DNA from: Desulfobacteraceae bacterium UBA2245
Lineage (GTDB): Bacteria; Desulfobacterota; Desulfobacteria; Desulfobacterales; UBA2245
Reading direction: 5' to 3'
Assembly: GCA_002347265.1 (NCBI GenBank)
Contig: DDYB01000022.1
Coordinates: forward strand, 1-64,000
DNA length: 64,000 nt
Below the pieces are notes generated by a model. That model saw nothing but the letters and a program-made list of their open reading frames with translations, did not search any database and was not told where the DNA came from. The position numbers were made by a program, and so were the translations under genes. Shown piece after piece: positions 34,354 to 43,504 of this stretch; position 1 is the stretch's first letter; every line of letters starts with the position of its first letter.

Positions 34354-34485
34354 GATACCTCGCACCGCGATTCGATCAGAATCGGGGAATACGGCATTGC
34401 CGGCGTCGGCAGCCGAATGCCTCCCCTGTTTTTGACCGGTTTTTGAATTTCATTCATATCACACTCCGAAGAGGGAATCAAAATA

Positions 34486-35211
34486 TCATGGCCGTATTTG
34501 AACCCGGGCCAGAACATCCTGAATCCCGCACAGGGAAGCGCCGTGCCCGGGATACAGGTTTTCCACCGGCAGGGCTGAAAGTTTTCGAAACGATTTCTCT
34601 ATGTCGGTCCAGCTGCAGCAGAAACGATTCAGCTCACCGCAGCCGCTGATGTTCAGAATCGTGTCCCCGCTGATCAGAGACCGGGAATCCTGATGATAGA
34701 TGCAGATGCTGTCAGGGGTGTGACCCGGCGTTTCAATGATCCGCCACCCTTCCAGACCGTGAATATCCTGACCTTCCTGAAGCCGGCACTGAAAAGGATA
34801 CCCCACTTTTGACGCTTTTCTGAAAACGAAAAATGGCATGCCCGTCTTTGCGCTGATCACTCCCTGATACAGGTTTCTCAAAGGATGGCTCAATCGCGGG
34901 ATGATGGGAATCAGACCGACGATCCATCGCCGGAACCGGGGAACCGGAATCCGTTTACGTTTGCTTGCATACGGCATCGCGCCGGCGGAAAACATCACGA
35001 CCGCGTCCGGATAATATGCCAGAAGCCTCTCGATTCCGCCGATGTGATCGATATGGAAGTGCGTCGCGAAGATCAAGCTCACCGGGGCCTTGCCGATCCG
35101 AGTGGCCGTCAGATCCGCTGCAAGCCGGGTACCCGGATCGACCACGACCCACCCGTTTTTTCCGTGAATCAGATAGGTCGCGGCATACCCACCGTCCACG
35201 CGCTCGATCAT
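34486..35211 (-). CDS. Metallo-beta-lactamase-fold hydrolase
   Basis: A protein of 241 residues. The metal-binding motif is THFHIDHIGG near residue 55, followed by ETPGHTPDS (third His), LISGDTIL (bridging Asp) and LYPGHG (last His), so both metal sites look complete. The family includes glyoxalase II-like thioesterases and many hydrolases of unknown substrate; nothing nearby narrows this down. The ATG is preceded by AAGGGGG. It lies 130 bases upstream of gspA on the same strand and has its own 158-base upstream region. Confidence 0.86.
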   Translation of the reverse strand: MIERVDGGYAATYLIHGKNGWVVVDPGTRLAADLTATRIGKAPVSLIFATHFHIDHIGGIERLLAYYPDAVVMFSAGAMPYASKRKRIPVPRFRRWIVGLIPIIPRLSHPLRNLYQGVISAKTGMPFFVFRKASKVGYPFQCRLQEGQDIHGLEGWRIIETPGHTPDSICIYHQDSRSLISGDTILNISGCGELNRFCCSWTDIEKSFRKLSALPVENLYPGHGASLCGIQDVLARVQIRP

Positions 35212-35369
35212 GATCCCCCTTCGGGCGTTTTGAAAGCTCCGGGTCTTGAAACCGGTAGCGACGATTTCGAGTTGCGGCTTGCAAGAAACGGCGATCTATA
35301 GAATAATTTATTATACCATTCACAGTAGATGGCTGCGCAACCAAACGAGGAAGGAACCTCTCCGGATTT

Positions 35370-36740
35370 ATGAAAATGCGGCAAAAACCGCCTGTGATTC
35401 AGCCAGCCGGCAATCGAATGCTCCGAATGGCCGTCATTGCACTGTTACTTGTGCTTGGGGCCTGCAGCGGACTCGAGCCGATTCAGGATCTTCGAATTCT
35501 GGATCAGAATCCAGCGGCCCATCTGAACCCCGTGGATTCCGGCCGTCCGATCATGGACGCTCAAAGCCAGCTGATCGAGAGCAAAGCCTTTCAGGACCGC
35601 CTGTTTGCGCCCTGGCACCGGCAGGCGCCCGAGTATTCGAAATCGTTTCCGGAGCAAAAGCTGCTCGAATTCGGCAGGAATCCCGGATACGGGGAAAACA
35701 GAAGACCGCACGATGCCGCATGGATTCGAGGCATCACCCGGAACGCCGATATGGGCACCTATCCGAATGCCTGTTTTCCCGCGATCACGATCCGCAACAC
35801 GGACATTCGAGCCCTTCCGACACATAAACCCCACTTTACCAGCTTTCAGAGTCCGGGCCAAGGCTATCCTTTTGACAACCTGCAGGAATCGTCCATGGCC
35901 GTCAATACGCCGGTCTTCGTCAGCCATGTCTCCCGCGACCGTGCCTGGGTTCTGGCCGAATCGCATTACTGCCTCGGATGGATTCCGGCCGCGGATATCG
36001 CCCGCACGGATGAGGCTTTCATTCAGGCCTGGCAATGCGGAAGCTATATCTGCATGGTCAAGGATGAGGCGCCGATCTGCGACGAATCCGGCACGTATCA
36101 TTTCAAGGCGCCCCTGGGATCCATATTTCCTCTGATCGCAAAAAACGATGCCGGATACAGAATCCGCATCGCGGTTCCGGACGAAAACCGCCGGGCGGTC
36201 ATCAAACCGGCTGCGGTTGAAGCATCCCTTGCCTGCATTCAGCCCCTGGCGATGACCACGGCCAATGTCGCCCGGGTGGCGATGGAATTGTCCGGCGAGC
36301 CCTATGGCTGGGGAGGCATTCTGATGAACCGCGACTGTTCGGCGATGATCAAGGACCTGTTCGCCCCTTTCGGAATCTGGCTGCCGCGAAACTCATCCGA
36401 ACAAGCTGAACAGGGCCGCTTTATCGATCTTCGCAATTTACCGGACGCCGAAAAGAAAACACGGATTCTGACGGACGGCGTTCCCTTTGCCACCCTGCTC
36501 TGGTTCAAGGGCCACATCATGCTCTACATCGGCGGCTTTCGGAATGAGCCCCTGGTATTTCACAACACCTGGGGGGTACCGACAAAAGGTCTTTTTGGAA
36601 AATCCGATCGCGCCATCATCGGCTGCGCGTCCGTGACAACGCTGGCGCCGGGCAGGGAACGACGGGATTTTGACAGAAAAAAGGGTACGCTGCTTCAGCG
36701 CGTGGAAAGAATGATCTTTCTGGACGGCATGCGACCGTGA
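35370..36740 (+). CDS. NlpC/P60 peptidase lipoprotein with SH3-like domains
   Basis: A protein of 456 residues. The signal peptide ends in a lipobox LVLGAC (cysteine near residue 31). An N-terminal stabilising segment (about 60-110) and two SH3-like barrels (about 125-290, with VFVSHVSRDRAWVLAE) precede the C40 peptidase domain. The catalytic Cys is in MNRDCSAMIKDLF and the His in KGHIMLYIG; a third polar residue follows at HNTWG. It should cleave peptide bonds of peptidoglycan at the envelope. The length and domain order match SH3-domain C40 peptidases. A lone gene, convergent with the HD protein gene. Confidence 0.87.
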   Translation: MKMRQKPPVIQPAGNRMLRMAVIALLLVLGACSGLEPIQDLRILDQNPAAHLNPVDSGRPIMDAQSQLIESKAFQDRLFAPWHRQAPEYSKSFPEQKLLEFGRNPGYGENRRPHDAAWIRGITRNADMGTYPNACFPAITIRNTDIRALPTHKPHFTSFQSPGQGYPFDNLQESSMAVNTPVFVSHVSRDRAWVLAESHYCLGWIPAADIARTDEAFIQAWQCGSYICMVKDEAPICDESGTYHFKAPLGSIFPLIAKNDAGYRIRIAVPDENRRAVIKPAAVEASLACIQPLAMTTANVARVAMELSGEPYGWGGILMNRDCSAMIKDLFAPFGIWLPRNSSEQAEQGRFIDLRNLPDAEKKTRILTDGVPFATLLWFKGHIMLYIGGFRNEPLVFHNTWGVPTKGLFGKSDRAIIGCASVTTLAPGRERRDFDRKKGTLLQRVERMIFLDGMRP

Positions 36741-36767
36741 TCTAAAAAATGACGGTTTGGACAAGAT

Positions 36768-37694
36768 TTACCGGCAGTCCGACTTTCCGCTCATATGGTT
36801 GCGGCGAAGGGTTTCAAGATATTGACCGCACTGGCGATGGTCCTTGCACTCGGCGATAACGGTCTGCAGGTACTGAATATTCCTCTGAACGGACTCCCTG
36901 TAAAGATCCGTATCGATCTGCCATCGGGTTCTGAAATGATCGCGCATGTAACAGCCGATGTCATTAAAATCATGGCAAAGACGCTTCTGAACCACGCGCT
37001 CGTAAAAGTCCTCTGTTTTTCGAAGCAGTTCAAGCTCCGAATTAAATCCCGGAAGTCCGGCCTCGTTAAACTCCTGGAACAGCAGCAGCAGCTTCTCCAG
37101 GTATTTTCTATCGGCCATCTGAGCCAGCAGATCCGCGGAACCCAGTATGTTTCCGAGCATTCGAATCGATTCGTTTCGAAACTCGATATCCGTGGGAACC
37201 ACGCTCAGCTTGGTGCTGGTGATGATCGCCGCGCAATCGTCAAGATCCTGGCGCGAAAAATTTTTGGCCGCAAGGTAGCTCCGCACGAAGTCGATGCTTC
37301 GTTCCTCATGGTTTGCCGTATACTTGGCGCCCGAACCTTCCAGGTCGTTCTCTGTCTGAATCAGCCCGGCATCGTGAAAAAGGGCGCAGATCAATCCCAG
37401 GGTCAACTCGTGAGAACTGAAAGAAATGCCCCTGACAAATGCGCCGTGCAGCAGCCTGACAACCGCCAGCGTAACGGCCATGGTATGTTCAAGATCATGA
37501 TACCTCGTGTTACAGGCCCGATACCCTGGAAAATCGCCCTGAAAAAGACGGATGACATCCGCCTGCACCGACGCGAACGTCAGAAAATCGCACATTGGAT
37601 CCATGAGGGAAATGACGTATCGGATCTCTTCAAAAACAGCCGCGTGATCCTCCGTGCTCAGAAGGTCGCTGCGTGTACGCTGAGGGTCATTCAT
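36768..37694 (-). CDS. HD-domain phosphodiesterase-like protein
   Basis: A protein of 308 residues. The metal-binding residues of an HD/PDEase fold are visible: TRYHDLEHTMAV (H..H), LGLICALFHDAGLIQ (HD), then HEERSIDF and the late GSADLLAQMADRKYLEKL. The order resembles eukaryotic-type cyclic nucleotide phosphodiesterases more than HD-GYP, and there is no GYP motif. The substrate is unknown. The ATG at 37694 was preferred because the residues further upstream look non-conserved, and AAGGAG lies before it. Confidence 0.78.
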   Translation of the reverse strand: MNDPQRTRSDLLSTEDHAAVFEEIRYVISLMDPMCDFLTFASVQADVIRLFQGDFPGYRACNTRYHDLEHTMAVTLAVVRLLHGAFVRGISFSSHELTLGLICALFHDAGLIQTENDLEGSGAKYTANHEERSIDFVRSYLAAKNFSRQDLDDCAAIITSTKLSVVPTDIEFRNESIRMLGNILGSADLLAQMADRKYLEKLLLLFQEFNEAGLPGFNSELELLRKTEDFYERVVQKRLCHDFNDIGCYMRDHFRTRWQIDTDLYRESVQRNIQYLQTVIAECKDHRQCGQYLETLRRNHMSGKSDCR

Positions 37695-37756
37695 AAGACT
37701 TTGGCGTCTCCTTGCACCCAAGAAAAAGATCAATGATTTTTTACACGTGGTTTTTT

Positions 37757-37785
37757 TTATAACATACATTCAATTTCCGTTCCAA
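37757..37785 (-). promoter_or_regulatory. Possible sigma-70 promoter of the HD protein gene
   Basis: On the minus strand TTGGAA (37785-37780) and TTATAA (37762-37757) are 17 bases apart in a very AT-rich stretch, about 60 bases before the start codon. The match is moderate. Confidence 0.4.
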
Positions 37786-37949
37786 AAAAATAAATTCCAA
37801 ACCATTTGGCACGACGCCCCTTCTCAACCGCTTTTTCCGGGCAAAACACACGGCTGAATTTCCAATGCTGCTGCCCATCGATTTCCTTGTCCTTGCCAAT
37901 GAATCAATTTTTGCTTATATTTTTCAAAAATTGTCATTAAGGAACCTTT

Positions 37950-38627
37950 ATGCGCATTCTTCTGGTCGAAGACGATACAAAGATCGCCTCTTTCATCACT
38001 AAAGGGTTTACCGCTGCCGGATTTGCCGTGGATGCGGCCGCCGACGGGAACGAGGGGCTGTTCCTGGCGCAATCCTGTCCCTATGACGCCGCGGTCATCG
38101 ACATCATGCTGCCCGGACTGGACGGCCTGAGCCTGATCGAACGCCTGCGCTCGCAGAAAATCAACATTCCGGTCATAATTCTCAGCGCGCGGCGATCCAT
38201 CGACGACCGGGTCCGGGGGCTTCAGACAGGCGGCGACGACTACCTGACCAAGCCGTTCGCCTTTTCCGAACTGCTCGCCCGGGTTCAGGCCCTGATTCGA
38301 AGGGCCGGCGGCATATCCGATCCGACCCGGCTGAGCGTGGAGGACCTGACCATCGATCTGCTCTCCCGGGAGGTATTTCGCAAAAACCGAAAGCTGGATC
38401 TTCAGCCCCTGGAGTTTTCGCTTCTGGAATACCTGATGCGAAACGCCGGAAGGGTGGTTTCCAGAACCATGATCATGGAGCACGTCTGGAACTACAATTT
38501 CGATCCCCAGACCAACGTGGTGGAGGCTCGAATCTGCCGGTTGCGGGACAAGATCGACAAGGGCATGGAACCCAAACTGATTCATACGGTGCGGGGAGTG
38601 GGCTATGTTCTTAAGAAAGCTGAATAG
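37950..38627 (+). CDS. OmpR-family response regulator
   Basis: A protein of 225 residues. The receiver domain has EDD at 7-9, the phospho-acceptor D51 in VIDIMLPGLDG and K101 in YLTKPFAF. The C-terminal winged-helix DNA-binding domain (about 130-225) has LSREVFRKNRKLDLQPLEFSLLEYL and VWNYNFDPQTNVVEARICRLRDKID. It should be phosphorylated by the overlapping histidine kinase and act as a transcription factor. The htrA gene directly downstream of the pair is a natural target candidate. Confidence 0.95.
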   Translation: MRILLVEDDTKIASFITKGFTAAGFAVDAAADGNEGLFLAQSCPYDAAVIDIMLPGLDGLSLIERLRSQKINIPVIILSARRSIDDRVRGLQTGGDDYLTKPFAFSELLARVQALIRRAGGISDPTRLSVEDLTIDLLSREVFRKNRKLDLQPLEFSLLEYLMRNAGRVVSRTMIMEHVWNYNFDPQTNVVEARICRLRDKIDKGMEPKLIHTVRGVGYVLKKAE

Positions 38628-40065
38628 GCTGCGCCACACCCTGGCCTTTCGCCTGACCCTCTGGCATGCGGGGATATTCACCCTCACCTCCTGCGTGGCC
38701 TTCCTGATGTTCTACATGCTGATCATTTCCGTAATCCGGCAGCGGATCGATGCGGATCTGCTCAGCCAGGTCAACCAGTTCTCGACCCTGCTTTCCGTCA
38801 AGGGCGTCGATGCGGTCAAGCGGGTCGCGGTTCTGGAGGCCCAGGCCGCGGGGGTCAAAAAGATCTTCATCCGCCTGCTCCACCGGAACGGAGAGATCTT
38901 TTCCTCATCCAACATGACCTACTGGCAGGATATCGATGTGAACCGCGGGGCACTGGAGCAGGTTCTCAGCCGGGGCTCCCCGGTTTTCGACACCATGGTC
39001 ATTGCCAAACGCAAATCGGAGATCCGGGTCTGCTACGGCATGATCGGTCCGGGAATTCTGCTGCAGCTTGGGCAGTCCATGGAGGAATACACCCGTTTTA
39101 TCGAGGCGTTTAAAAAGATTTTCATCGCCACCATGAGTCTGCTCGTGGTGCTGGCCGCCCTGGCCGGATGGTTCATCGCCCGCAGGGCCGTGTCCGGGGT
39201 CGAGGCGGTGACGCGGACCGCGCGCCAGATCGCGGACGGAGCGCTCGAAAAAAGGGTGCCCTCCCTGCCGGGACAGGACGAGATCAACCGGCTGGCCACC
39301 ACCTTCAACGAGATGATCGACCGCATTCAGGGCCTGGTATCGGGCATTCGGGAAATGAACGACCATATCGCTCACGACCTGAAGAGCCCGGTCACCCGGA
39401 TCCGCGGTCTGGCCGAGGTCACCCTGACCACGGACCGGTCCCTTCCCGCGTTTGAAGCTATGGCGGCTAGCACCGTCGAGGAATGCGACCGGCTTCTGGA
39501 CATGATCAACACCATGCTGGTCATCAGCGAGGCCGAGGCCGGCGTTCAGCGGCTGCAGCCCGAGTCCCTGGACATGGCGGCCGTAATCCGGGAAGCCTGC
39601 GAACTGTTCGAGCCCTTTGCCGAAGACAAAAAGGTCGGCCTGTCCTGCATCGCGCCGGATCAGGCCGTGATCCAGGGCGAGATCGGAAAGATTCAGCGCA
39701 TGGTCGCCAACCTGATCGACAACGCCGTCAAATATACGCCTTCGGGCGGCTCCGTCAGCCTGACCCTGGCGGAGGAAACCGGCCATGTCCGGCTGGAGGT
39801 ATCCGACACCGGCATCGGCATCTCGGAAAAAGACCTGCCGCATGTTTTCGAACGCTTCTACCGGTGCGATCAAAGCCGGTCCGAACCCGGAAGCGGACTG
39901 GGGTTGAGCCTGGTCAAAGCCATCGTTCAGTTTCACGGCGGGCAGATCGCCGTGGACAGTGCACCGGGCCGTGGAACTCGCATTCGGATTCTTCTGCCGA
40001 AAAATCCGATGCAGAAAACCGCCTTGAACCGGCATACTTTCGAAAAAAATCCGGATCCGCGGTAA
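38605..40065 (+). CDS. Sensor histidine kinase with HAMP domain
   Basis: A protein of 486 residues. TM1 is at about 20-45 and a periplasmic sensor of about 120 residues follows. TM2 is at about 172-192, followed by HAMP (about 193-245). The dimerisation domain has H257 in HDLKSPVTRIRG, and the ATPase domain has the N box NLIDNAVKYTP, G1 DTGIGI, F box RFYRCD and G2 GSGLGLSLV. It would autophosphorylate on H257 and pass the phosphate to the regulator encoded just upstream, which it overlaps by 23 bases. The signal is unknown; the neighbouring HtrA suggests envelope stress. Confidence 0.95.
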   Translation: MFLRKLNRLRHTLAFRLTLWHAGIFTLTSCVAFLMFYMLIISVIRQRIDADLLSQVNQFSTLLSVKGVDAVKRVAVLEAQAAGVKKIFIRLLHRNGEIFSSSNMTYWQDIDVNRGALEQVLSRGSPVFDTMVIAKRKSEIRVCYGMIGPGILLQLGQSMEEYTRFIEAFKKIFIATMSLLVVLAALAGWFIARRAVSGVEAVTRTARQIADGALEKRVPSLPGQDEINRLATTFNEMIDRIQGLVSGIREMNDHIAHDLKSPVTRIRGLAEVTLTTDRSLPAFEAMAASTVEECDRLLDMINTMLVISEAEAGVQRLQPESLDMAAVIREACELFEPFAEDKKVGLSCIAPDQAVIQGEIGKIQRMVANLIDNAVKYTPSGGSVSLTLAEETGHVRLEVSDTGIGISEKDLPHVFERFYRCDQSRSEPGSGLGLSLVKAIVQFHGGQIAVDSAPGRGTRIRILLPKNPMQKTALNRHTFEKNPDPR

Positions 40066-40066
40066 C

Positions 40067-40093
40067 ATGACCAAATGGTAATGTTTCGGTCAT
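40067..40093. repeat. Short inverted repeat upstream of htrA
   Basis: ATGACC at 40067-40072 and GGTCAT at 40088-40093 form a dyad with 15 bases between the half-sites, two bases after the kinase stop codon and about 100 bases before the htrA start. The size and position would fit an operator, perhaps for the OmpR-type regulator, but the same dyad could arise by chance. Confidence 0.3.
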
Positions 40094-40190
40094 ATTCCGG
40101 TAAGCTTTGCGTGCTATGGTTCGATCAGGCAGGAAAACGAAACTGCCGTGTCGTTATGAATCATTTAATCAAGTTACAGGAGGAATCATC

Positions 40191-41633
40191 ATGAATCCAC
40201 TGAAGCGTTTTTCAAAATCGATTTCCGTCTTGCTGGCCTCGCTCATGCTGACGGGATTCGGGGCGTTTCTGCCATGGGTCGATGCGTCGCAGGCCGGGGT
40301 CCCGGAAAGCTTTACCGAGCTTTCCAAAAAGGTGAGCCCCGGCGTGGTAAACATTCGAACCGTCAAAACCATCAAAGGAGGGGGGCGCGTTTTCCGGCAC
40401 TTTTTCGGCGACCGCTTCGGCGATCAATTCGGCGGCAAGAACCCCTTTGAGGATTTTTTCAATCTCTTTCCCGAAAACGACCAGGGCCGGGAATTCAAGC
40501 AGCGAAGCCTGGGGTCCGGATTCATCATCGATGCCGAAGGCTATATCGTGACCAACAATCATGTGATCGATAACGCCGATGAGATCATCGTCCGGCTTTC
40601 CGATGAAAAAGAGTTCGACGCCGAACTGGTGGGGCGGGATTCCAACACCGACATCGCGCTGATCAAGATCAAGGCGCCCAGGGACATCGCTTTCCTCAAG
40701 ATGGGCGATTCCGACGCACTTGACGTTGGATCCTGGGTGCTCGCCGTCGGAAGCCCCTTTGGCCTGGAGCAAACCGTTACGGCGGGAATTGTCAGCGCCA
40801 AGGGACGCGTGATCGGTTCCGGTCCGTATGACGACTTCATTCAGACCGATGCTTCCATCAACCCCGGAAACAGCGGCGGCCCGTTGGTGAACATGGACGG
40901 AGAGGTGGTGGGAATCAACACGGCGATTGTCTCGAGCGGCCAGGGAATCGGCTTTGCCATTCCCATCAACCTGGCCCAGGGCATCATCGCGCAGCTCAAG
41001 ACCCAGGGAGAGGTGACCCGTGGCTGGCTGGGCGTCAGCATTCAGGATCTTTCTTCGGAACTCGCCGAATACTACCGGATCAGCGAGAAAAAGGGCGTTC
41101 TGGTGACCGAGGTGTTCAAGGACGACCCGGCGGACAAAGCCGGAATTCAGGCGGGCGACGTGATCGTTGCCATTGACGGGAAACCGGTTTCGACCAGCCG
41201 GGAGCTATCCGCCACCATCGCCAATCTTCCGGTCGGCCATGCGGCCAAGCTCTCCGTCGTGAGAAAGGAAGAAAGGAAAACCATCGAGGTCAAACTGGCC
41301 AAGCGGGCCGAGACCGCATCCCGCCCGGCCAGGAGTCAGGATCAAAGCGACGACTGGGGCCTGGCGGTTACGGAACTCACCCCTGAGATCAAACAGCAAT
41401 TCGGATTTGAAAAGAATGAAACCGGCATTCTCGTGACCGGCGTAAGCGGAAACAGTCCGGCGGAAAAAGCCGGCCTGCAGCGGGGCGATCTGATCAAGGA
41501 AATGGATCATGAACCGGTTCCGGACATCAAAACCTTCACGGCCCGAATGGACAAGATTCAGAAGGACCAGTCCATGTCCCTTTTGATTCAAAGACCGCGC
41601 GAAGGATTCAAGGTGGTTACGCTGACCCGCTGA
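40191..41633 (+). CDS. htrA: Do-family periplasmic serine protease (HtrA/DegP/DegQ)
   Basis: A protein of 480 residues. After a signal peptide (about 1-34) the trypsin-like domain carries the triad H124 (VTNNHVID), D154 (SNTDIALIKI) and S228 (NPGNSGGPL). Two PDZ domains follow (about 265-355 and 385-475); the first starts RGWLGVSIQDL. It should degrade or refold misfolded periplasmic proteins. The LA-loop with repeated FGDRFGDQFGG residues (about 70-82) is present as in DegP. AGGAGGAATCATC precedes the ATG. It follows a two-component system and is closed by a strong terminator. Confidence 0.95.
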   Translation: MNPLKRFSKSISVLLASLMLTGFGAFLPWVDASQAGVPESFTELSKKVSPGVVNIRTVKTIKGGGRVFRHFFGDRFGDQFGGKNPFEDFFNLFPENDQGREFKQRSLGSGFIIDAEGYIVTNNHVIDNADEIIVRLSDEKEFDAELVGRDSNTDIALIKIKAPRDIAFLKMGDSDALDVGSWVLAVGSPFGLEQTVTAGIVSAKGRVIGSGPYDDFIQTDASINPGNSGGPLVNMDGEVVGINTAIVSSGQGIGFAIPINLAQGIIAQLKTQGEVTRGWLGVSIQDLSSELAEYYRISEKKGVLVTEVFKDDPADKAGIQAGDVIVAIDGKPVSTSRELSATIANLPVGHAAKLSVVRKEERKTIEVKLAKRAETASRPARSQDQSDDWGLAVTELTPEIKQQFGFEKNETGILVTGVSGNSPAEKAGLQRGDLIKEMDHEPVPDIKTFTARMDKIQKDQSMSLLIQRPREGFKVVTLTR

Positions 41634-41648
41634 TTTTTTCCTCCTCCA

Positions 41649-41680
41649 GCCTTCCGCCGTCAACCGCGGCGGCGGAAGGC
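41649..41680 (+). terminator. Intrinsic terminator after htrA
   Basis: GCCTTCCGCCG at 41649-41659 pairs with CGGCGGAAGGC at 41670-41680, an 11-bp stem with a 10-base loop, followed by GCCCCTTTTT. It begins 16 bases after the htrA stop. Confidence 0.88.
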
Positions 41681-41696
41681 GCCCCTTTTTCGGCGG

Positions 41697-42923
41697 TCAT
41701 CCTACGGCCTTGACGGCGAAAAGGCGATCGATCTCCCGCTCCGTATACCCCAGATCGCCCAGAACGTGCCGGGTGTGCTCGCCAAGCGCAGGCGCGGATT
41801 TTCGGGCAATCGTGCGGGCCTTGCCGAAATGAACGGGAAAACCGGCGGCCTTGCCCTCCCCGTAAACCGGATGTTGAAAAGTCCGAACATAGCCGTTGGC
41901 CAGGGCCTGGCCGTCGCAAAGCACATCTTCGATTCTCTGTACAGGACTGAACATCAGGCCGTATGCCGGAAAAATCTCCATCCATTCATCCCGGGTTTTT
42001 CCGGCAAACACCGGATCGAAAATCGCGACCAGCTCGGGATAGCGCTGCTGGCGGCCGGCTTCATCGGAAAACCTTGAATCATCGAGCAGCCGGCTCTGGC
42101 CGGTGGCCTCGCAGAACGGCTTCCAGTATCTTTCCTCGGGATGATGGGTTCCCATGATCCAGTTTCCGTCCTTGCACAGAAAGCTGTTTCGAAGCGGGGA
42201 GTTGTTTTCGCGGGCCCAGAGAACGGCCGGATCCAGGGAAAACATGCCCCGGATCGTCACATTGGACTGCATCAGCCACAGGGCGGTTCCATAGAGCGAG
42301 ACATGAACCTCCTGCCCTGTGCCGAACCGCTCCCGGTAGAACAGGGCACCGAGAATCGCCTGGGATGCGGAAATCGCCGCGGCCTGGTCCAGAACCGCGA
42401 GCTGCATCACCAGGGGTTCGCCGTTTCCGGTCGCGAACATCATGCCGGAACGGGCCTGGGCCATGGGATCGAAGGCGCCGGCATCCGACAGCGGGCCCTT
42501 CGGACCGAAGCCCGAAATGCCGGCATAGATCAGCTCCGGACGAATTCCCGCCAGGGACGGGTAATCTATTTTCAGGCGAATCCGGGTCGATTGGCGAAGA
42601 TTGGTGATGAAGACGTCTGCGGTTCGAATCAATTCATCAAACACCTGCCGTCCCTGGGCATGTTCGATATCCAGACAGATGCTTTTCTTGTTCGGGTTGG
42701 ACACCTCGAACATCATGGAATTGGAATCCGGAGCCTTGAGGTTGATATGACCCAGGCCGTACCAGGTTCTTTCCGGATCACCGGACAGGGTTTCCACCTT
42801 GATCACCTCGGCCCCCAGTTCTCCCAGAATGGCGGCGGCGCCCGGTCCGGCATGAAACACTCCGCATTCCACGACCCGAATCGAGTCGAGCAGGCAGGCG
42901 CGATCTTCCTTGTTTCCTTTCAT
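41697..42923 (-). CDS. CaiB/BaiF-type (class III) CoA transferase
   Basis: A protein of 408 residues that moves CoA between carboxylic acids. The N-terminus SIRVVECGVFHAGPGAAAILGELGAEVIKVE is characteristic, and the catalytic Asp is in DAGAFDPMAQARSGMM near residue 150. IRPELIYAGISGFG and the C-terminal PALGEHTRHVL complete the pattern. The acid substrate is not known and no pathway partner (acyl-CoA dehydrogenase, benzylsuccinate-type enzyme) is adjacent. GGGAG precedes the ATG. It is 49 bases downstream of a small hypothetical gene on the same strand. Confidence 0.91.
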   Translation of the reverse strand: MKGNKEDRACLLDSIRVVECGVFHAGPGAAAILGELGAEVIKVETLSGDPERTWYGLGHINLKAPDSNSMMFEVSNPNKKSICLDIEHAQGRQVFDELIRTADVFITNLRQSTRIRLKIDYPSLAGIRPELIYAGISGFGPKGPLSDAGAFDPMAQARSGMMFATGNGEPLVMQLAVLDQAAAISASQAILGALFYRERFGTGQEVHVSLYGTALWLMQSNVTIRGMFSLDPAVLWARENNSPLRNSFLCKDGNWIMGTHHPEERYWKPFCEATGQSRLLDDSRFSDEAGRQQRYPELVAIFDPVFAGKTRDEWMEIFPAYGLMFSPVQRIEDVLCDGQALANGYVRTFQHPVYGEGKAAGFPVHFGKARTIARKSAPALGEHTRHVLGDLGYTEREIDRLFAVKAVG

Positions 42924-42971
42924 GGACTCACTCCCGCACCGGTCCGCATTCCGGCGGCCGACCCGTCCCGC

Positions 42972-43316
42972 TCATTCCGAATCTTTCAGAGATCCCAGCA
43001 GATCGGCATTGGCCCTGCTTTCCGCTTCGATAAAGTTTTTCAGCGTCGCCACGGTCATGCTGATCACAGCCGGATAGTTCTTTTCACTCGCCGACTGCAG
43101 GTCATCCATGACCACGGATACGAAGCTGATGATGCCGGCGCGATACTGGTGTTCCTTTAACAGGGCCTGCTTTCTGGCATCTCTGACGGCGAAACTTAAT
43201 GCATCGCTTGAAGATGTTTCCGCTGCGGCCGGTTGTGATGACTGATCCTGAATTTCCTCCTTCTCCACAGCGTCGTTTGCCCCGCCCTTTTTCCTGAATG
43301 AATCAAAGATTTTCAA
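42972..43316 (-). CDS. Small hypothetical protein, charged
   Basis: A protein of 114 residues of unknown function. The N-terminal 35 residues are charged and polar (KIFDSFRKKGG, then acidic and Gln-rich), and the rest is predicted helical with AVRDARKQALLKEHQYRAG and a hydrophobic GIISFVSVVMD stretch too short for a confident membrane span. The TTG start at 43316 is supported by a perfect AGGAGG six bases upstream; a GTG six codons earlier would place that site inside the gene. It lies between the exporter operon and the CoA transferase. Confidence 0.6.
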   Translation of the reverse strand: MKIFDSFRKKGGANDAVEKEEIQDQSSQPAAAETSSSDALSFAVRDARKQALLKEHQYRAGIISFVSVVMDDLQSASEKNYPAVISMTVATLKNFIEAESRANADLLGSLKDSE

Positions 43317-43504
43317 CGGTTTCCTCCTGTTCACAAAATATCCGCACCGAAAAACCCTCGGGCTCGATTAAGGTTCGATCGCCGGAGTCAAAATCATGCG
43401 GCGAATCTGTCTGCTGATAATTTTTTTTGGGCGGCGGGTCAATAAAAGAATTTGGGGAGCGCAGCATCATGCCGCCTTCGACAAATCGCGGATGGCCGCA
43501 GGAC

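Noticed and set aside
37806..37822. TGGCACGACGCCCCTTC as a second sigma-54 promoter before the response regulator
   Set aside because: The obligatory GC at the -12 element is absent.
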